From Bin22 sp965207275 (lineage in GTDB: Bacteria; Chloroflexota; Dehalococcoidia; Lucifugimonadales; UBA3495): a stretch of 64,000 nt of DNA. The notes under the pieces were generated by a model. The model saw nothing but the letters and a program-made list of their open reading frames with translations. It was not told where the DNA came from and searched no databases. Below, piece after piece: positions 7,100 through 16,188 of the stretch. The first letter of the stretch is position 1. Each line of letters starts with the position of its first letter. Location: NCBI GenBank assembly GCA_965207275.1, contig CBDBMH010000001.1, forward strand, positions 496,001 through 560,000, given 5' to 3'. Position numbers and translations under genes: made by a program.

Positions 7100-8767
7100 T
7101 CAGGGTGGAAAGGCATAGCCAGACTGGAAATCGCCGCCGGGCGCCAGCCAGGCCCGTCCCAGCGGCCCCTCCCGTTCCACCAGTTCCCGGTGGGAGGCCA
7201 GCAGGGGCAGGGGCACGCGAACGCGCAACATCTCCCTGCGGGCCACCTCCAGGAAGTGGGCCGGAGCGACGGGATCGTCGAAGACCACCAGCACCAAGGG
7301 CCAGTGGCCGTGGTCGTCGGCGGGCCGGTGGGAGGAGTAGTAGCGCAGGTAGGGGGCCAGACGCTGGGCCATGGTCGTAGGACGCACCGCCCGGCGCTCG
7401 TACTCCAGGAAGAAGGGACGCAGCAGATCATCCCGGCGCAGGGTCCCGAAGGCGTCGGGGTGCAGGGCGCGGGGGCGCCCGTAGTGGCGGAAGTAGCGGG
7501 AGGCCCGGTGGGCCGGGTCCAGTTGCTCCACGTTCCAGCCGAGGCTACGGGCCTGACGGTTCAGGGGGGCGACGAAGCGGTGGACGGCGGCGGTGTGCTC
7601 CAGGTCCCGGAGCAACTGGCGGCTGCGCCGGCCGGACACGCTTGCTCCGTCGTTGTCTGCGCTGACGCTCCACCGCTGCCGGGCCTCGCCGGTGGACACC
7701 CGGTCCCGGCGGGCCAGCAGTTTCAGCCCCCTATCGGTGAGGGCCAGGCGGCGGATGTCAAGTTGAAAGCCGGCTGCCAGCCCCAGGCGTTCCAGGGCGG
7801 CGGTGAGCTGGGAGGCCCGCTGCTTGCTGGCGTCCAGGAGTCCGGCCAGGTCGTTTCGGGTGAGCCAGGGCCAGTCGGCCAGCAGGTCCAGGACGCGCTT
7901 CTCGGCGGGGCACAGCAGGACGGGCAGCAGGTGGTCGGGTGCGCCATTTTCCTCTCCGCTCAGGTCGATGTTTCCCAGGTCGATATCCTTCGGAATCGAG
8001 ACCCGCACCAGGGGCGGCTCCGCCGCCGTCGTACCGCCGGGGTTGGCGCGGGCCACAGCCTCGCCCAGGGAAAGGGCGGCGCCCGCCGAGGAGCGCCAGA
8101 TTGGATCGTGGGTGCCGGCCGCCGCGACGTGCTGCTCCAACGCGAAGAAGGCCGGGACCGGGGCCGCCGCGGGGCGGGCCTCGCGCAGCAGGGCGATGGC
8201 CTGGCGCAGGCGCACCTCGTCGGGGACCAACACCAACATGGCGCCGGGCCGGGGACCCAGGGCTAGCCGCCAGAGGCGCTTGGCGAAAGCGGAGCGCTCG
8301 GCGGTGAGACCCTGCCTAACTATCGCCAGCACCTTCCCGTCGGGCAGCACCACGTCGGCGTCCTGGGGCAGGGCACGGCGCCAGCGGAAGTCCAGGGGAT
8401 GGCCCGGCCCGGCCAGAGCGGAGGCCAGGCGGTAGATGACGGCAGCCGCGTCCAGCCGTTCGAGCAGCGTCCGCCTCCAGCGTAGGGAGAGGGGATATTC
8501 GCGCAGCAGCCAGCCCACGGGCCGGACCTCGGTCACGGCCAGCGCGTTCACGCCTTTTTCAGTGAGGTAGTACCTGCGGGTGGGCGCCAGCAGCGGCGTG
8601 CCGTGGGGCACCGAGTCGATTAGCCCGGCGTCCTCCAGCCGGTCCGCCGACTCATAGACCCCGCCCCGGGACCGGCCGGCAAGGGCAGCCATTTCCAGCC
8701 GGTCCAGGAAGGGCATTTGGGCCAGCAGACTCAGCAGGTCTGTTGCGGTGTTGCTGAGCCGCGTCAT
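7100..8767 (-). CDS. Replication-relaxation (Replic_Relax) family protein, copy 1
   Basis: This 555-residue protein starts at ATG 8767, overlapping the stop of the transfer ATPase gene by 4 nt (ATGA). An N-terminal winged helix ('LLAQMPFLDRLEMAALAGRS', then 'RYYLTEKGVNAL') and a second winged helix near residues 285-350 ('EKRVLDLLADWPWLTRNDLA') frame a domain with 'RLDAAAVIYRLASAL' and 'VVLPDGKVLAIVRQG'. Replic_Relax proteins are encoded next to HerA/TraD-like ATPases in plasmids and ICEs and probably act in DNA processing for replication or transfer. It is homologous along its length to 57610-59241, and a wrecked third copy sits at 21898-22775. The pair with the ATPase is conserved in both backbones. 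Confidence 0.75.
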   Translation of the reverse strand: MTRLSNTATDLLSLLAQMPFLDRLEMAALAGRSRGGVYESADRLEDAGLIDSVPHGTPLLAPTRRYYLTEKGVNALAVTEVRPVGWLLREYPLSLRWRRTLLERLDAAAVIYRLASALAGPGHPLDFRWRRALPQDADVVLPDGKVLAIVRQGLTAERSAFAKRLWRLALGPRPGAMLVLVPDEVRLRQAIALLREARPAAAPVPAFFALEQHVAAAGTHDPIWRSSAGAALSLGEAVARANPGGTTAAEPPLVRVSIPKDIDLGNIDLSGEENGAPDHLLPVLLCPAEKRVLDLLADWPWLTRNDLAGLLDASKQRASQLTAALERLGLAAGFQLDIRRLALTDRGLKLLARRDRVSTGEARQRWSVSADNDGASVSGRRSRQLLRDLEHTAAVHRFVAPLNRQARSLGWNVEQLDPAHRASRYFRHYGRPRALHPDAFGTLRRDDLLRPFFLEYERRAVRPTTMAQRLAPYLRYYSSHRPADDHGHWPLVLVVFDDPVAPAHFLEVARREMLRVRVPLPLLASHRELVEREGPLGRAWLAPGGDFQSGYAFPP

Positions 8768-11457
8768 TCCTCGGCCTCCCCCTCGCCGTCCGGTTCACCG
8801 TTGCCCGATTCCCAACCGTTCACCTGCTCCTCGTCGTCGCCCGGCTCGTCGCTGTCCGGCTCCCCTTCCGCCTGGGGTTCCGTTCCGGGCGCGGGCTGCT
8901 GCCCCTGCCGCCGGCTGCGCTGGTTGCGCCGGTTGTTGGGCTTGGGCTGGGCCGGTGGGGTGGCCTGGTTCTGCTTCCGCTGGCCCGGCCCCTGCCGGAG
9001 CTCCGCCAGCTCCTGCCGGTACTTCTCCACCAGCTTCCGCATCTCGTCGTCCTCGGGGCCGATCTCCGTCTCGGGGGTGATGTAGCCCAGGGCCAGCTCC
9101 CGGATGCGCTCCGCCACCGCCGGTTCTCCCGGTTCCGGCGGCAGCACCCGCATGGAGAAGGCGTCCATCCGCTGGATCCCCACGGTGGCCCGCACGTAGC
9201 ACTGGTGCACGTCCAGGGAGGTCACGTCGTCCTCGCTGACCCGCTCCTTGCCCAGCTCCCACACCAGCTGCCGGGCGTCGGTCCCCGCCATCTGGAAGGC
9301 GGCCAGGCAGCCCACGTTGGCCAGCACGGTGTCCCGCATGGTCCTGGACAGGTCCTCCAGCTTGCCCAGGCTCTGGGTGGCCAGGATGAAGTTGGCCCCG
9401 AATTTGCCCAGCTCCGACAACATGGACTCGTAGTCCACGCCGGGCATGGTCTGCATCTCGTCCACCACCACCAGGGCGCCCCGGCGCTGCTCCGGCGGCA
9501 GGCTGCCCTGCTCCCGGATCACCCCGTCCACCAGGTTCAGGATGGATGAGCCCACCAGCGCCGCCACGTCCCTCCCCACGGCTCCCTGGGCGGTGGACAC
9601 CAGCAGGATGCCACCGTCGCGGATGGTCTCCCGCAGGTCGATGGTGGAGCGGGGCTGGCCCAGGATGGCCCTTGCCGTCTTGGAGGAGGCGTAGTAGGCC
9701 AGCCGGGTCTGCACCGGGGCCAGGGCCATGCCCTGGTAGTCCTTCCGCCAGGTCCCGAACTCCCGGGCCCACCAGCGCAGCAGGTGATGGTCGTCCACCT
9801 GGGCCAGCGCCTCGTCCCGGAAGTAGTCGTCGGAGAGAATGCGCAGCCCGTCCAGGATGGTGTACTGCTCCTCCGGCTGGCGCTTGTCGTTGGCCTCGTG
9901 CAGGCTCTTCACCGCGTGCTCCAGGATGGACTGCATCCGGGGACCCCACTGCTCCCACAGGCCGTGGGCCACGCGTACCACCGAGTCGGCGGTGCGGTCC
10001 CTATCGGCGAATATGCGGGTGTCCAGCAGGTTGATGCCGGGAAAGCCCCGCTGGTCGGCCAGGTCGATGAGCCTCACGCTGTCCACCAGGCTCTCGGGCA
10101 CCTGGGCCAGGAGGCTGCCCACCAGGTCGGCGTGGGGGTCCACCACGATGATGGCGTCGTGGTCGTTGCCCGCCGCCTTCTCCCTCAGCTTGTGGGCGAC
10201 GACGTGTCGCATCAGGGTGGACTTGCCCATCTGGGTGCGGGCCACGTAGAGGTGATGGCGGCGCAGCAGGTCCTGGGGGAAATGGATTTTCTTGGCCGGG
10301 CCGGTGGTGGTCTCGCCCACTAGGGCGCCGCCGCTGGTGCCCCGGGCCGAGGGCAGCAGGGCCTTTGACCCGGCGCGGGCAACCAGCGGCGTCTCGTCCC
10401 TGGCCCCCGGCGGGTGCCACAGCCCGGCCGCCTCCCTGACGCCCAGAACGCTGCGCCCGCCGAACAGCCCAGGCCCGGTTGGATGCAAGTGGGCGCTGGG
10501 GGCCGTTGGTTTCACCTTGCTCACCCTGAACCTGGCCCCGGCGGGGTTGTCGTAGTGCCGGTAGGCGGCGGCCACCGGACCCAGCAGTTCCCCGGCCCGG
10601 TCGGGGCTGGCGCCCTCGGGCAGGATGGCCGTGAGCTGGATCTCGCCGTCGAAGGCGATGCGGGAGGTCTTCTCCTTGATCTGCAGCGGGTCGTAGACCC
10701 GGCTGCGGGCCTGCCGCCAGCGCCACCAGCCCCAGCCGGCGGCCACCAGCCCCAGGGCCGTGCCGAAGCCCAGGAGCGACGCCTTGAGCAGCTCGCCGTC
10801 CTGGTACCACAGGTAGCCCCGCAGCCCCACAAGGACCGCCACACCGAGGACGGCCAGGGTGACGCCGTCCTTGGTGCTGATCTGGGCCTGGGTAGCCTGG
10901 GTGTTGTGGACGGACTGGCTGGCCTGGGGTAGCTGCTGGCGCTGGAGCCTTCGCTGGTGCACCTGGGACCACTCCGGTCCCATGGACCGCAGCACAAGTC
11001 GGGCCACCACCCGCTCCCCGTCGTTCAGGCTGGACAGCGCCCCGATGATGGCTATCAGGGGGTCGGAGCCCGGGTCCAGCAGGTCGTCGTCCCGGAAAGT
11101 GCGCAGCGGCGCGTACTCAGGACCTCCGGCCCGCAGCGTCATGCCCCAGGCCGACTCGCCCTCCGCCAGGCGCAGAGGGTCGTCCTCCGGGTCAACGGTC
11201 TGGATACGGGCCTGGGGATAACGGGCCGCGATCTGGCCACGCACCACCTGGTCGTCCAGGCAGCGGGCCAGCAGGGTGACGCCCGAGGCGTCCCCAGCCA
11301 GTTCCAGGGAGAAGGGTTCGGGGACGGCGATGGAGGCCAGCAGGTTCTCCACCCCCAGCAATGTGCGCTCGCCGCTGCGGGGCGGCGTGATGGCCAGCAG
11401 GACCGGCTCCTTCTTCCGCCGGTTGCCCAGCAGGATGTTCCTGATGCTGATATTCAT
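8764..11457 (-). CDS. Conjugative-transfer type ATPase (HerA/TraD/VirB4-like), copy 1
   Basis: This 897-residue protein starts at ATG 11457 with AAGGAGG upstream; the frame extends 15 codons further, but this is the best RBS. An N-terminal domain (1-190) is followed by two hydrophobic segments near 205-255 ('LAVLGVAVLVGLRGYLW' and a second). The AAA-type motor has Walker A 'ARTQMGKSTLM' near residue 410 and Walker B 'LVVVDEMQTMPG' near 664. The C-terminus is Pro/Glu-rich and disordered. This fits a membrane-anchored DNA pump of a conjugative element. It is homologous to 59238-61886 with the same order relative to Replic_Relax. Unlike copy 2, no VirB4 gene lies upstream; a regulatory gap with palindromes and a divergent HTH gene does. 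Confidence 0.8.
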   Translation of the reverse strand: MNISIRNILLGNRRKKEPVLLAITPPRSGERTLLGVENLLASIAVPEPFSLELAGDASGVTLLARCLDDQVVRGQIAARYPQARIQTVDPEDDPLRLAEGESAWGMTLRAGGPEYAPLRTFRDDDLLDPGSDPLIAIIGALSSLNDGERVVARLVLRSMGPEWSQVHQRRLQRQQLPQASQSVHNTQATQAQISTKDGVTLAVLGVAVLVGLRGYLWYQDGELLKASLLGFGTALGLVAAGWGWWRWRQARSRVYDPLQIKEKTSRIAFDGEIQLTAILPEGASPDRAGELLGPVAAAYRHYDNPAGARFRVSKVKPTAPSAHLHPTGPGLFGGRSVLGVREAAGLWHPPGARDETPLVARAGSKALLPSARGTSGGALVGETTTGPAKKIHFPQDLLRRHHLYVARTQMGKSTLMRHVVAHKLREKAAGNDHDAIIVVDPHADLVGSLLAQVPESLVDSVRLIDLADQRGFPGINLLDTRIFADRDRTADSVVRVAHGLWEQWGPRMQSILEHAVKSLHEANDKRQPEEQYTILDGLRILSDDYFRDEALAQVDDHHLLRWWAREFGTWRKDYQGMALAPVQTRLAYYASSKTARAILGQPRSTIDLRETIRDGGILLVSTAQGAVGRDVAALVGSSILNLVDGVIREQGSLPPEQRRGALVVVDEMQTMPGVDYESMLSELGKFGANFILATQSLGKLEDLSRTMRDTVLANVGCLAAFQMAGTDARQLVWELGKERVSEDDVTSLDVHQCYVRATVGIQRMDAFSMRVLPPEPGEPAVAERIRELALGYITPETEIGPEDDEMRKLVEKYRQELAELRQGPGQRKQNQATPPAQPKPNNRRNQRSRRQGQQPAPGTEPQAEGEPDSDEPGDDEEQVNGWESGNGEPDGEGEAEE

Positions 11458-11639
11458 GGATTCCGCCTCCTTGTCGTGGGAATGGTCTCGTGGCGGGGGC
11501 ATTCGCCCCCAATCGAGTGTGAGAAGGTCATGGTGAAAATCGAATTCCTCATAGGGCAGGACGCCGGCGTCCGCCCATATAGGGAATTGGAGAGACGGGG
11601 CCGGATGTGATGTGATACCCGTGTACAGGGATTGGGTTC

Positions 11640-11657
11640 ACTTGTAGAAATACAAGT
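11640..11657. promoter_or_regulatory. Operator-like palindrome 1 (ACTTGTA-N4-TACAAGT)
   Basis: ACTTGTA GAAA TACAAGT is a perfect 7-bp inverted repeat in the divergent region between the transfer ATPase and the gene at 11895. A near-identical 18-bp site occurs 108 bp away. Confidence 0.55.
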
Positions 11658-11747
11658 CCGGCCCGTCCTGAACCTGGAACAGGCCGGAATCGGGGGTAGC
11701 GGGGCAGGATTGGCAAGCACTTGGGGGTAAGGGCCGGTTCCGGCCTC

Positions 11748-11765
11748 ACTTGTATTAGTGCAAGT
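11748..11765. promoter_or_regulatory. Operator-like palindrome 2 (ACTTGTA-N4-TGCAAGT)
   Basis: This site has the same half-site as 11640-11657, with one mismatch in the right arm. Two copies in a divergent promoter region suggest binding of one dimeric repressor controlling both transfer genes and the 11895 gene. Confidence 0.5.
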
Positions 11766-11894
11766 CGGCGGTGGCCCGAATCCGGCGCCGTCGCAGCAAG
11801 CAATTGGGCTGCGGGTCGTTGCCGGGGGAGTGGAATCCCCTATCGGAACCCCCTACAGGACCGGTCGCCCGGCCAGAGAGCATGGAGGTGGAGC

Positions 11895-12779
11895 ATGACG
11901 CAGAACGGGGGCAGGGGCGCCGGAGGCCAGGACGCCGAGGCGCGGCGGGAGCGGCTGCACCGGCTGCACCGGTTCCTGTGCGAGCTGGTGAAACGGGAGG
12001 GCCGGATGGAGGCGGCGGTGCTGCTGGGGGTGAACTACCGCACGCTGGTCAAGGCCGAGGAGTCGGGCGAGATGACGGGGCGCATGAGCGACGCGTTGGA
12101 GCGGCTACTGCTCACCTGGGACGGCGGGGGCGAGGATGGCGATGGGGACGGGACTGACGAACCGGAGCCCGGCGGAGACCTGGAGCGGCGGGTGGAGGCG
12201 TTGGAGGCGGGACTGGAGGAGTTGGCCGTAGAGCTGCGCAGCGGGCTCGATGCCATACGGTTGGCCGTCGCTGGGGACGCGGTGCCGGGGAACCCGTCGC
12301 CGACACGGCAGAAACAGGTATCAGCCCCGGTTGAGAAAGGCGGCAAGGACGCCCCGGCGCAATCGCCGCCCGTGCCTCCTCCGGTGGCCGGGTTGGGCGC
12401 GAGCAGACCCGCTAGGCTGAGGCGGGTGGACCCGGAGCTGGTGACCCGGGAACCCGCCGGGGACGACCCGGAGGTGTACGGCGACGCCTGGCCCCTGGTG
12501 AAAGAGTGGCGGGAACTCAAGGACCGGCTCCCGGTCCAGGGCCGTAGCCTGTCCTGGCTCACCGACTACGAGCGGCTGCTGACGCTGGAGCTGGCCATGC
12601 TGGAGGAGCACGAACTGACCCTGCCGCCGCAGAAGCAGCCGGTGCGGGACAGCCTGAGCCGGCGGGACCACACCCGCTGGCGCTGGAAGGCGCTCGACCG
12701 GACCCAGGTGGCCATCAGGAAGCGCAAGCTGCTGCGTTGGCTGCGCCGGTTGCTCACCCTGGGGGCGTGGTGGGATTAG
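11895..12779 (+). CDS. HTH/coiled-coil regulatory-type protein of unknown family
   Basis: This 294-residue protein starts at ATG 11895, preceded by GGAGGTGGAG; the open frame extends 58 codons upstream but without an RBS. Residues 10-65 look like an HTH ('MEAAVLLGVNYRTLVKAEES'). An acidic linker follows, then a coiled coil at about 90-125 ('LERRVEALEAGLEELAVEL'), a Pro-rich stretch, and a C-terminal domain rich in Trp and Arg ('WRELKDRL', 'RRDHTRWRWKALDRTQ'). It is divergent from the transfer ATPase and preceded by two palindromes, so it could be the regulator of the transfer operon. The family is not recognised. Confidence 0.6.
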   Translation: MTQNGGRGAGGQDAEARRERLHRLHRFLCELVKREGRMEAAVLLGVNYRTLVKAEESGEMTGRMSDALERLLLTWDGGGEDGDGDGTDEPEPGGDLERRVEALEAGLEELAVELRSGLDAIRLAVAGDAVPGNPSPTRQKQVSAPVEKGGKDAPAQSPPVPPPVAGLGASRPARLRRVDPELVTREPAGDDPEVYGDAWPLVKEWRELKDRLPVQGRSLSWLTDYERLLTLELAMLEEHELTLPPQKQPVRDSLSRRDHTRWRWKALDRTQVAIRKRKLLRWLRRLLTLGAWWD

Positions 12780-13555
12780 GCGGCGCGGTTGCCGTCAAAG
12801 CCGGGTCAGGCGTCGGGGCGTGGCGGCCTGGGCATTTCGGCGAACTGGCAGCGAGCGCCGGGTAAGCATTCACCGGCGGAGAGGGTCAGGTGCTTGCAAA
12901 ATCCGTTCCCTGCGGCGGAAGCGCGGGCGATAATCAATGCAGTTTACGGTTTTTGCCAGTCTTTCCCGCCTGAAAGCTGGAGGGTCCGTCCCGACCCGGA
13001 CCGTTCGCCAGGGATCGAGCTTCGCTCTCCCCGCGACGGCCTCAACGAGGACAAGCGCCCGCCCGCTGCGTGATGCGGCACCCCGGGGTCGAGTCCTGCT
13101 CCTCCGGTAGCCACTTCGATGCGGGACACCACTCCACGCTGGCGCCGGCCGTCAGTGTCGCCAACATCGTCCAGGAGGTGAAAACCGGAACCAACACGGC
13201 AGACTCGAACCTGAGCCTTCGGTCTGACTCACTGAGCGCATACGACACAGCGCTCACCCCTCAACCTGCGGCTGGAACGGGCTTCGCCTCCGGCCGCTTC
13301 CTCACGTCTGCGGCGTGGCTGCTGCACCAGCGGTAATCAGGCCGCAGGCCCCACACGCTCCGGTTCCCGAAAGAAGACGGCACACCGGACGCTCTCCCTG
13401 GTATCGCAGCTCTCACCGGCGCATTGGCTGACCGCGTAACCGCTGGCCCTGCTGCGCTCGCGTCGCGCTCTCTTTCCCGCCGGTTTGCCGGCCTCTCTCT
13501 CCCTGACCGCGCTGCGTCTTGCGCCAACCCCCAACCTGAGTTTCCCGTTGTGGTG

Positions 13556-13614
13556 CCTGACCATGGGCGTGGTGTGTCCTCGCCGGACGGCGGCCTGACC
13601 AGGGCGTGGTGTGT
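13556..13614. repeat. Imperfect 21-bp direct repeat
   Basis: CCTGACCATGGGCGTGGTGT at 13556 recurs as CCTGACCAGGGCGTGGTGT at 13594, 38 bp later, in otherwise gene-free DNA. Confidence 0.5.
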
Positions 13615-13722
13615 GCTGTCCCGGATGGCCTGCGCCGCTGTTGTTAGCGCAGTCAAGGGCCATTGCCACAGCGTCGCCGTTGCCCAGCGCATCGGCAGGG
13701 AGCGGATACGGGCGGGCCACGG

Positions 13723-13759
13723 CGTAATTCCCCGTGTCAATGCTGGACGGGAAATTACG
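13723..13759. repeat. Inverted repeat in the non-coding region
   Basis: CGTAATTCCC (13723-13732) faces GGGAAATTACG (13749-13759) across a 16-nt loop, with one bulge. It is the AT-richest palindrome in this GC-rich gap. Confidence 0.4.
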
Positions 13760-14184
13760 GTGCCAGCGTCATTGCCAGCGGCGGAAAGGGGGTCGGCAAC
13801 CGGCAGCGCGTCTGCGTCAACAACGACAACCACAGCCACATTATTAAGGAGGTGACCAACGACAACGACGAACAACCTGGATTCCCGGTAATCACGGGCC
13901 GGCTGTAGCAACCGGCGAACCGGCGGTAACCACTCACAGCCCGCCGCCTTCCGGGCGGCGCGGCGGCAACCGGGGCGGCTTCGTGGGCCACCACTGACAA
14001 TCGAATAGGCATCTACGAGCGGGGTCGTCTCTCCCAACGGGGAGGCAATCCCGCTCTTCGTGTTTCGCCACCGGCGAACACCCCAGCGGCGGAATGGACC
14101 GCACCCAAAGACCTGCATCTTGAACCGGAGAGCGGGTTCGGTCCATTCGGACCGCCTCGCTTTCCGCCTTTCGGAGGAAGCGAC

Positions 14185-15168
14185 ATGAAGGCAACTACCA
14201 GTATCGACAAGACCGGCATCACCCACGACCTCGCCGCCACCGGCGACACGGACGGCTATGGCAACCCTGTACAGGACAAAGACACGCGGATCGGAAAAAA
14301 CACGGGCAAGCCCGAGAGCGAACTGCGGGCGGCGGCCCGGCGCAAGGGCCTCAACCTCAAGGAACTGGCCGCCCTCATGGGCGTTACGCCGTCCCACCTG
14401 GGACAGGTGGCCAACGGCAACAAGCCCCTCACCCCCGGAATGCGGGACAAGATTGCCGCCGCGCTGGGCGAGGTCCCCGGGCAGGGCGTGGTCTACCAGC
14501 AGGGCGGCGCGGTGCCGGGCGGACAGAGTACCTACATCCGGGAGCGCGCCAGGGAGCAGGGTATGAGCCTGCGGCAGGTGTCGGACCGGGCTGGTATCAG
14601 CTACCACTACCTGTCCCAGGCGTCCCGGGGGCACCGCCACCTGAGTCCGAAGGTTCAGAAGCAGGTGGAAGAGGTGTTGCAGGCCCCGGTGAAGGTCGAA
14701 GCCGCCCGGCCTGCCGACATCGACCCACGGGCCCTTTGGGACCGCATGGACGCGCACCAAATCAGCCAGAACGAGACGGCCCGGCGGGCGGGCATCAGCA
14801 CCGGTCATCTCTCCCAGATCATGAACGGCCAGCGCACCCCCTCCGGGGACGTGCTGCGGCTGCTGCATGGGGTGCTGTTCGCCCCCTCACCGTCGGAACT
14901 GGTGGCGCCGGTGGAACTCAGGGTCATGGGCTGGAAGAAGGACGAACGGCGGGGGGTAGTGATAAAGGGCGCCGGCGGGCCTCGGGCCGGCAGCAACAAA
15001 CCTGGCGGCGGGACCATCCGAACCGGCGGACGGATGCCCTGGGGGGCCGAGGTGGAATTCGCCTACACCACCGGCTACGACAACCACGGCCGGGTATCGG
15101 TGAACCACATCGTGGACGAGCGGGGCTGCGCCGCAATGCTGAAGCGGGAGAAGCCGGAGGGCGTCTAG
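14185..15168 (+). CDS. Triple-HTH XRE-type protein
   Basis: This 327-residue protein starts at ATG 14185, preceded by GGAGGAAGC. Three separate Cro/C1-type HTH domains are visible: about 47-93 ('LNLKELAALMGVTPSHLGQV' ... 'NKPLTPG'), about 117-165 ('MSLRQVSDRAGISYHYLSQA' ... 'HRHLSPK') and about 185-235 ('ISQNETARRAGISTGHLSQI' ... 'QRTPSGD'). The C-terminal 90 residues are beta-rich and glycine-rich. Three DNA-binding units in one chain are unusual; they may read spaced operators or act as an architectural protein for the preceding 1.4-kb non-coding region. A promoter was not identified. Confidence 0.75.
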   Translation: MKATTSIDKTGITHDLAATGDTDGYGNPVQDKDTRIGKNTGKPESELRAAARRKGLNLKELAALMGVTPSHLGQVANGNKPLTPGMRDKIAAALGEVPGQGVVYQQGGAVPGGQSTYIRERAREQGMSLRQVSDRAGISYHYLSQASRGHRHLSPKVQKQVEEVLQAPVKVEAARPADIDPRALWDRMDAHQISQNETARRAGISTGHLSQIMNGQRTPSGDVLRLLHGVLFAPSPSELVAPVELRVMGWKKDERRGVVIKGAGGPRAGSNKPGGGTIRTGGRMPWGAEVEFAYTTGYDNHGRVSVNHIVDERGCAAMLKREKPEGV

Positions 15169-16188
15169 CGCCACGGCGGCCGTGCCGACAGCTTTTCATC
15201 TACCGGTACCGGCGCATGGGTGCGTCGTCGCTTCGGGGCAGAGGAACCGCCGCCAGCTCCATTCCCCGGAGCCTCGTAAGTCGCAGTTCTCTGGCGGAGT
15301 TTCCGGCCTGGGATACCTGGGATGCCCTTCAGCGGCTGGGCGGCAAGACCGGCCCCCGGTCTATTCCAATGGGCGGGAGGTATCGGCCCTGACACGCAGG
15401 GAAGGGTGCCAGTAACGGTATCCTTCCCCGTTCCGCCCATGTGTGGCGCCTTTCTTGCGTTTCCGCCCCGGCGTCAGGGTAGTTGCATCTGCCGGCGAGC
15501 GGATGTATGTGGGCCTCTTTTATTGTCAAGAGTCGCTGGACGGTGTGGGGTGTCTGTAGGATCAGAACGCTCTGCAACCGTCTGTGCGGCCCTACTCTGC
15601 CCGGATTCATCGCAAATGGCCAAGCACCATCTGTGGAAGAAGCCTCGTGGGGAGAGCGGGAAGATTACGACGCCAACACGCAGGACCGCAGAGGAAACCG
15701 CTTGCTCCTACCGGATACGGGCAGGATGCGAACGTCCTAGCATTGTCAACGGGGGCCTGCCGCCGCTCGCCGGACCTCTTGGTCAATCGCCGGCCCCTAG
15801 ACCGAACGCTTATGCTCAGGCGTACCTGAGATAGCCACCAGTACCGGCTAGGGCAAAATGGGAAGAGATCCTTTCGTGAGTGTGCGATTCCGATTGGCAC
15901 GGTACGCAGAAAGGTGATAATCCCACGACCCATGAGTGTGACCGTGTTGCCAACACTGTTATAGTCGTCATCAGATTCAGACTGTTCCTTGGTAGGCTTT
16001 GCGCAAAATCTAGAAAAGTACAAAGCCGCTAACATACGATGAGATGCTGTTGCCCGCTTCGCGTCCTGTTGGTTCCAGCGTGATGGCGCTGGGTGGCTCG
16101 ACCGGTGTCATGACAGGCATTTCTGAGTCCGTCGCAGTGCCCTGCCCCCAATGAGCCAGACACACTCTAGCAATGGAGAATCCTAGTT
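15169..16188. other. 1.0-kb gap without a recognisable gene
   Basis: Base composition falls from GC-rich to mixed near 15.9 kb, marking the junction between the mobile backbone and the GTPase/defence DNA. Several short open frames exist on both strands but none has an RBS or family signature. Confidence 0.3.

Larger units (their letters stand above)
12780..14184. other. 1.4-kb non-coding region of the mobile backbone
   Basis: No convincing gene is visible. The long open frames on both strands have no RBS and arise from GC-rich composition. It holds a 21-bp imperfect direct repeat (13556-13614), an inverted repeat (13723-13759), and runs of CAACGAC-type repeats near 13808-13876 around a strong AAGGAGG that could serve only an 18-residue ORF. 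Its size and position between two regulatory genes would suit an origin of replication or transfer, which I cannot prove. Confidence 0.3.

Noticed and set aside
13075..13115. tRNA-like text (GGTCGAGTCC near the end of a GC-rich stretch)
   Set aside because: The T-arm stem does not pair and no acceptor or anticodon arm can be drawn upstream.
13261..14868. 535-codon open frame on the minus strand
   Set aside because: No RBS, low-complexity composition, and antisense to the convincing triple-HTH gene; a product of GC-rich sequence.
15322..15834. 170-codon frame in the gap before the GTPase
   Set aside because: No RBS, no family-like text, several equally long frames on the other strand.
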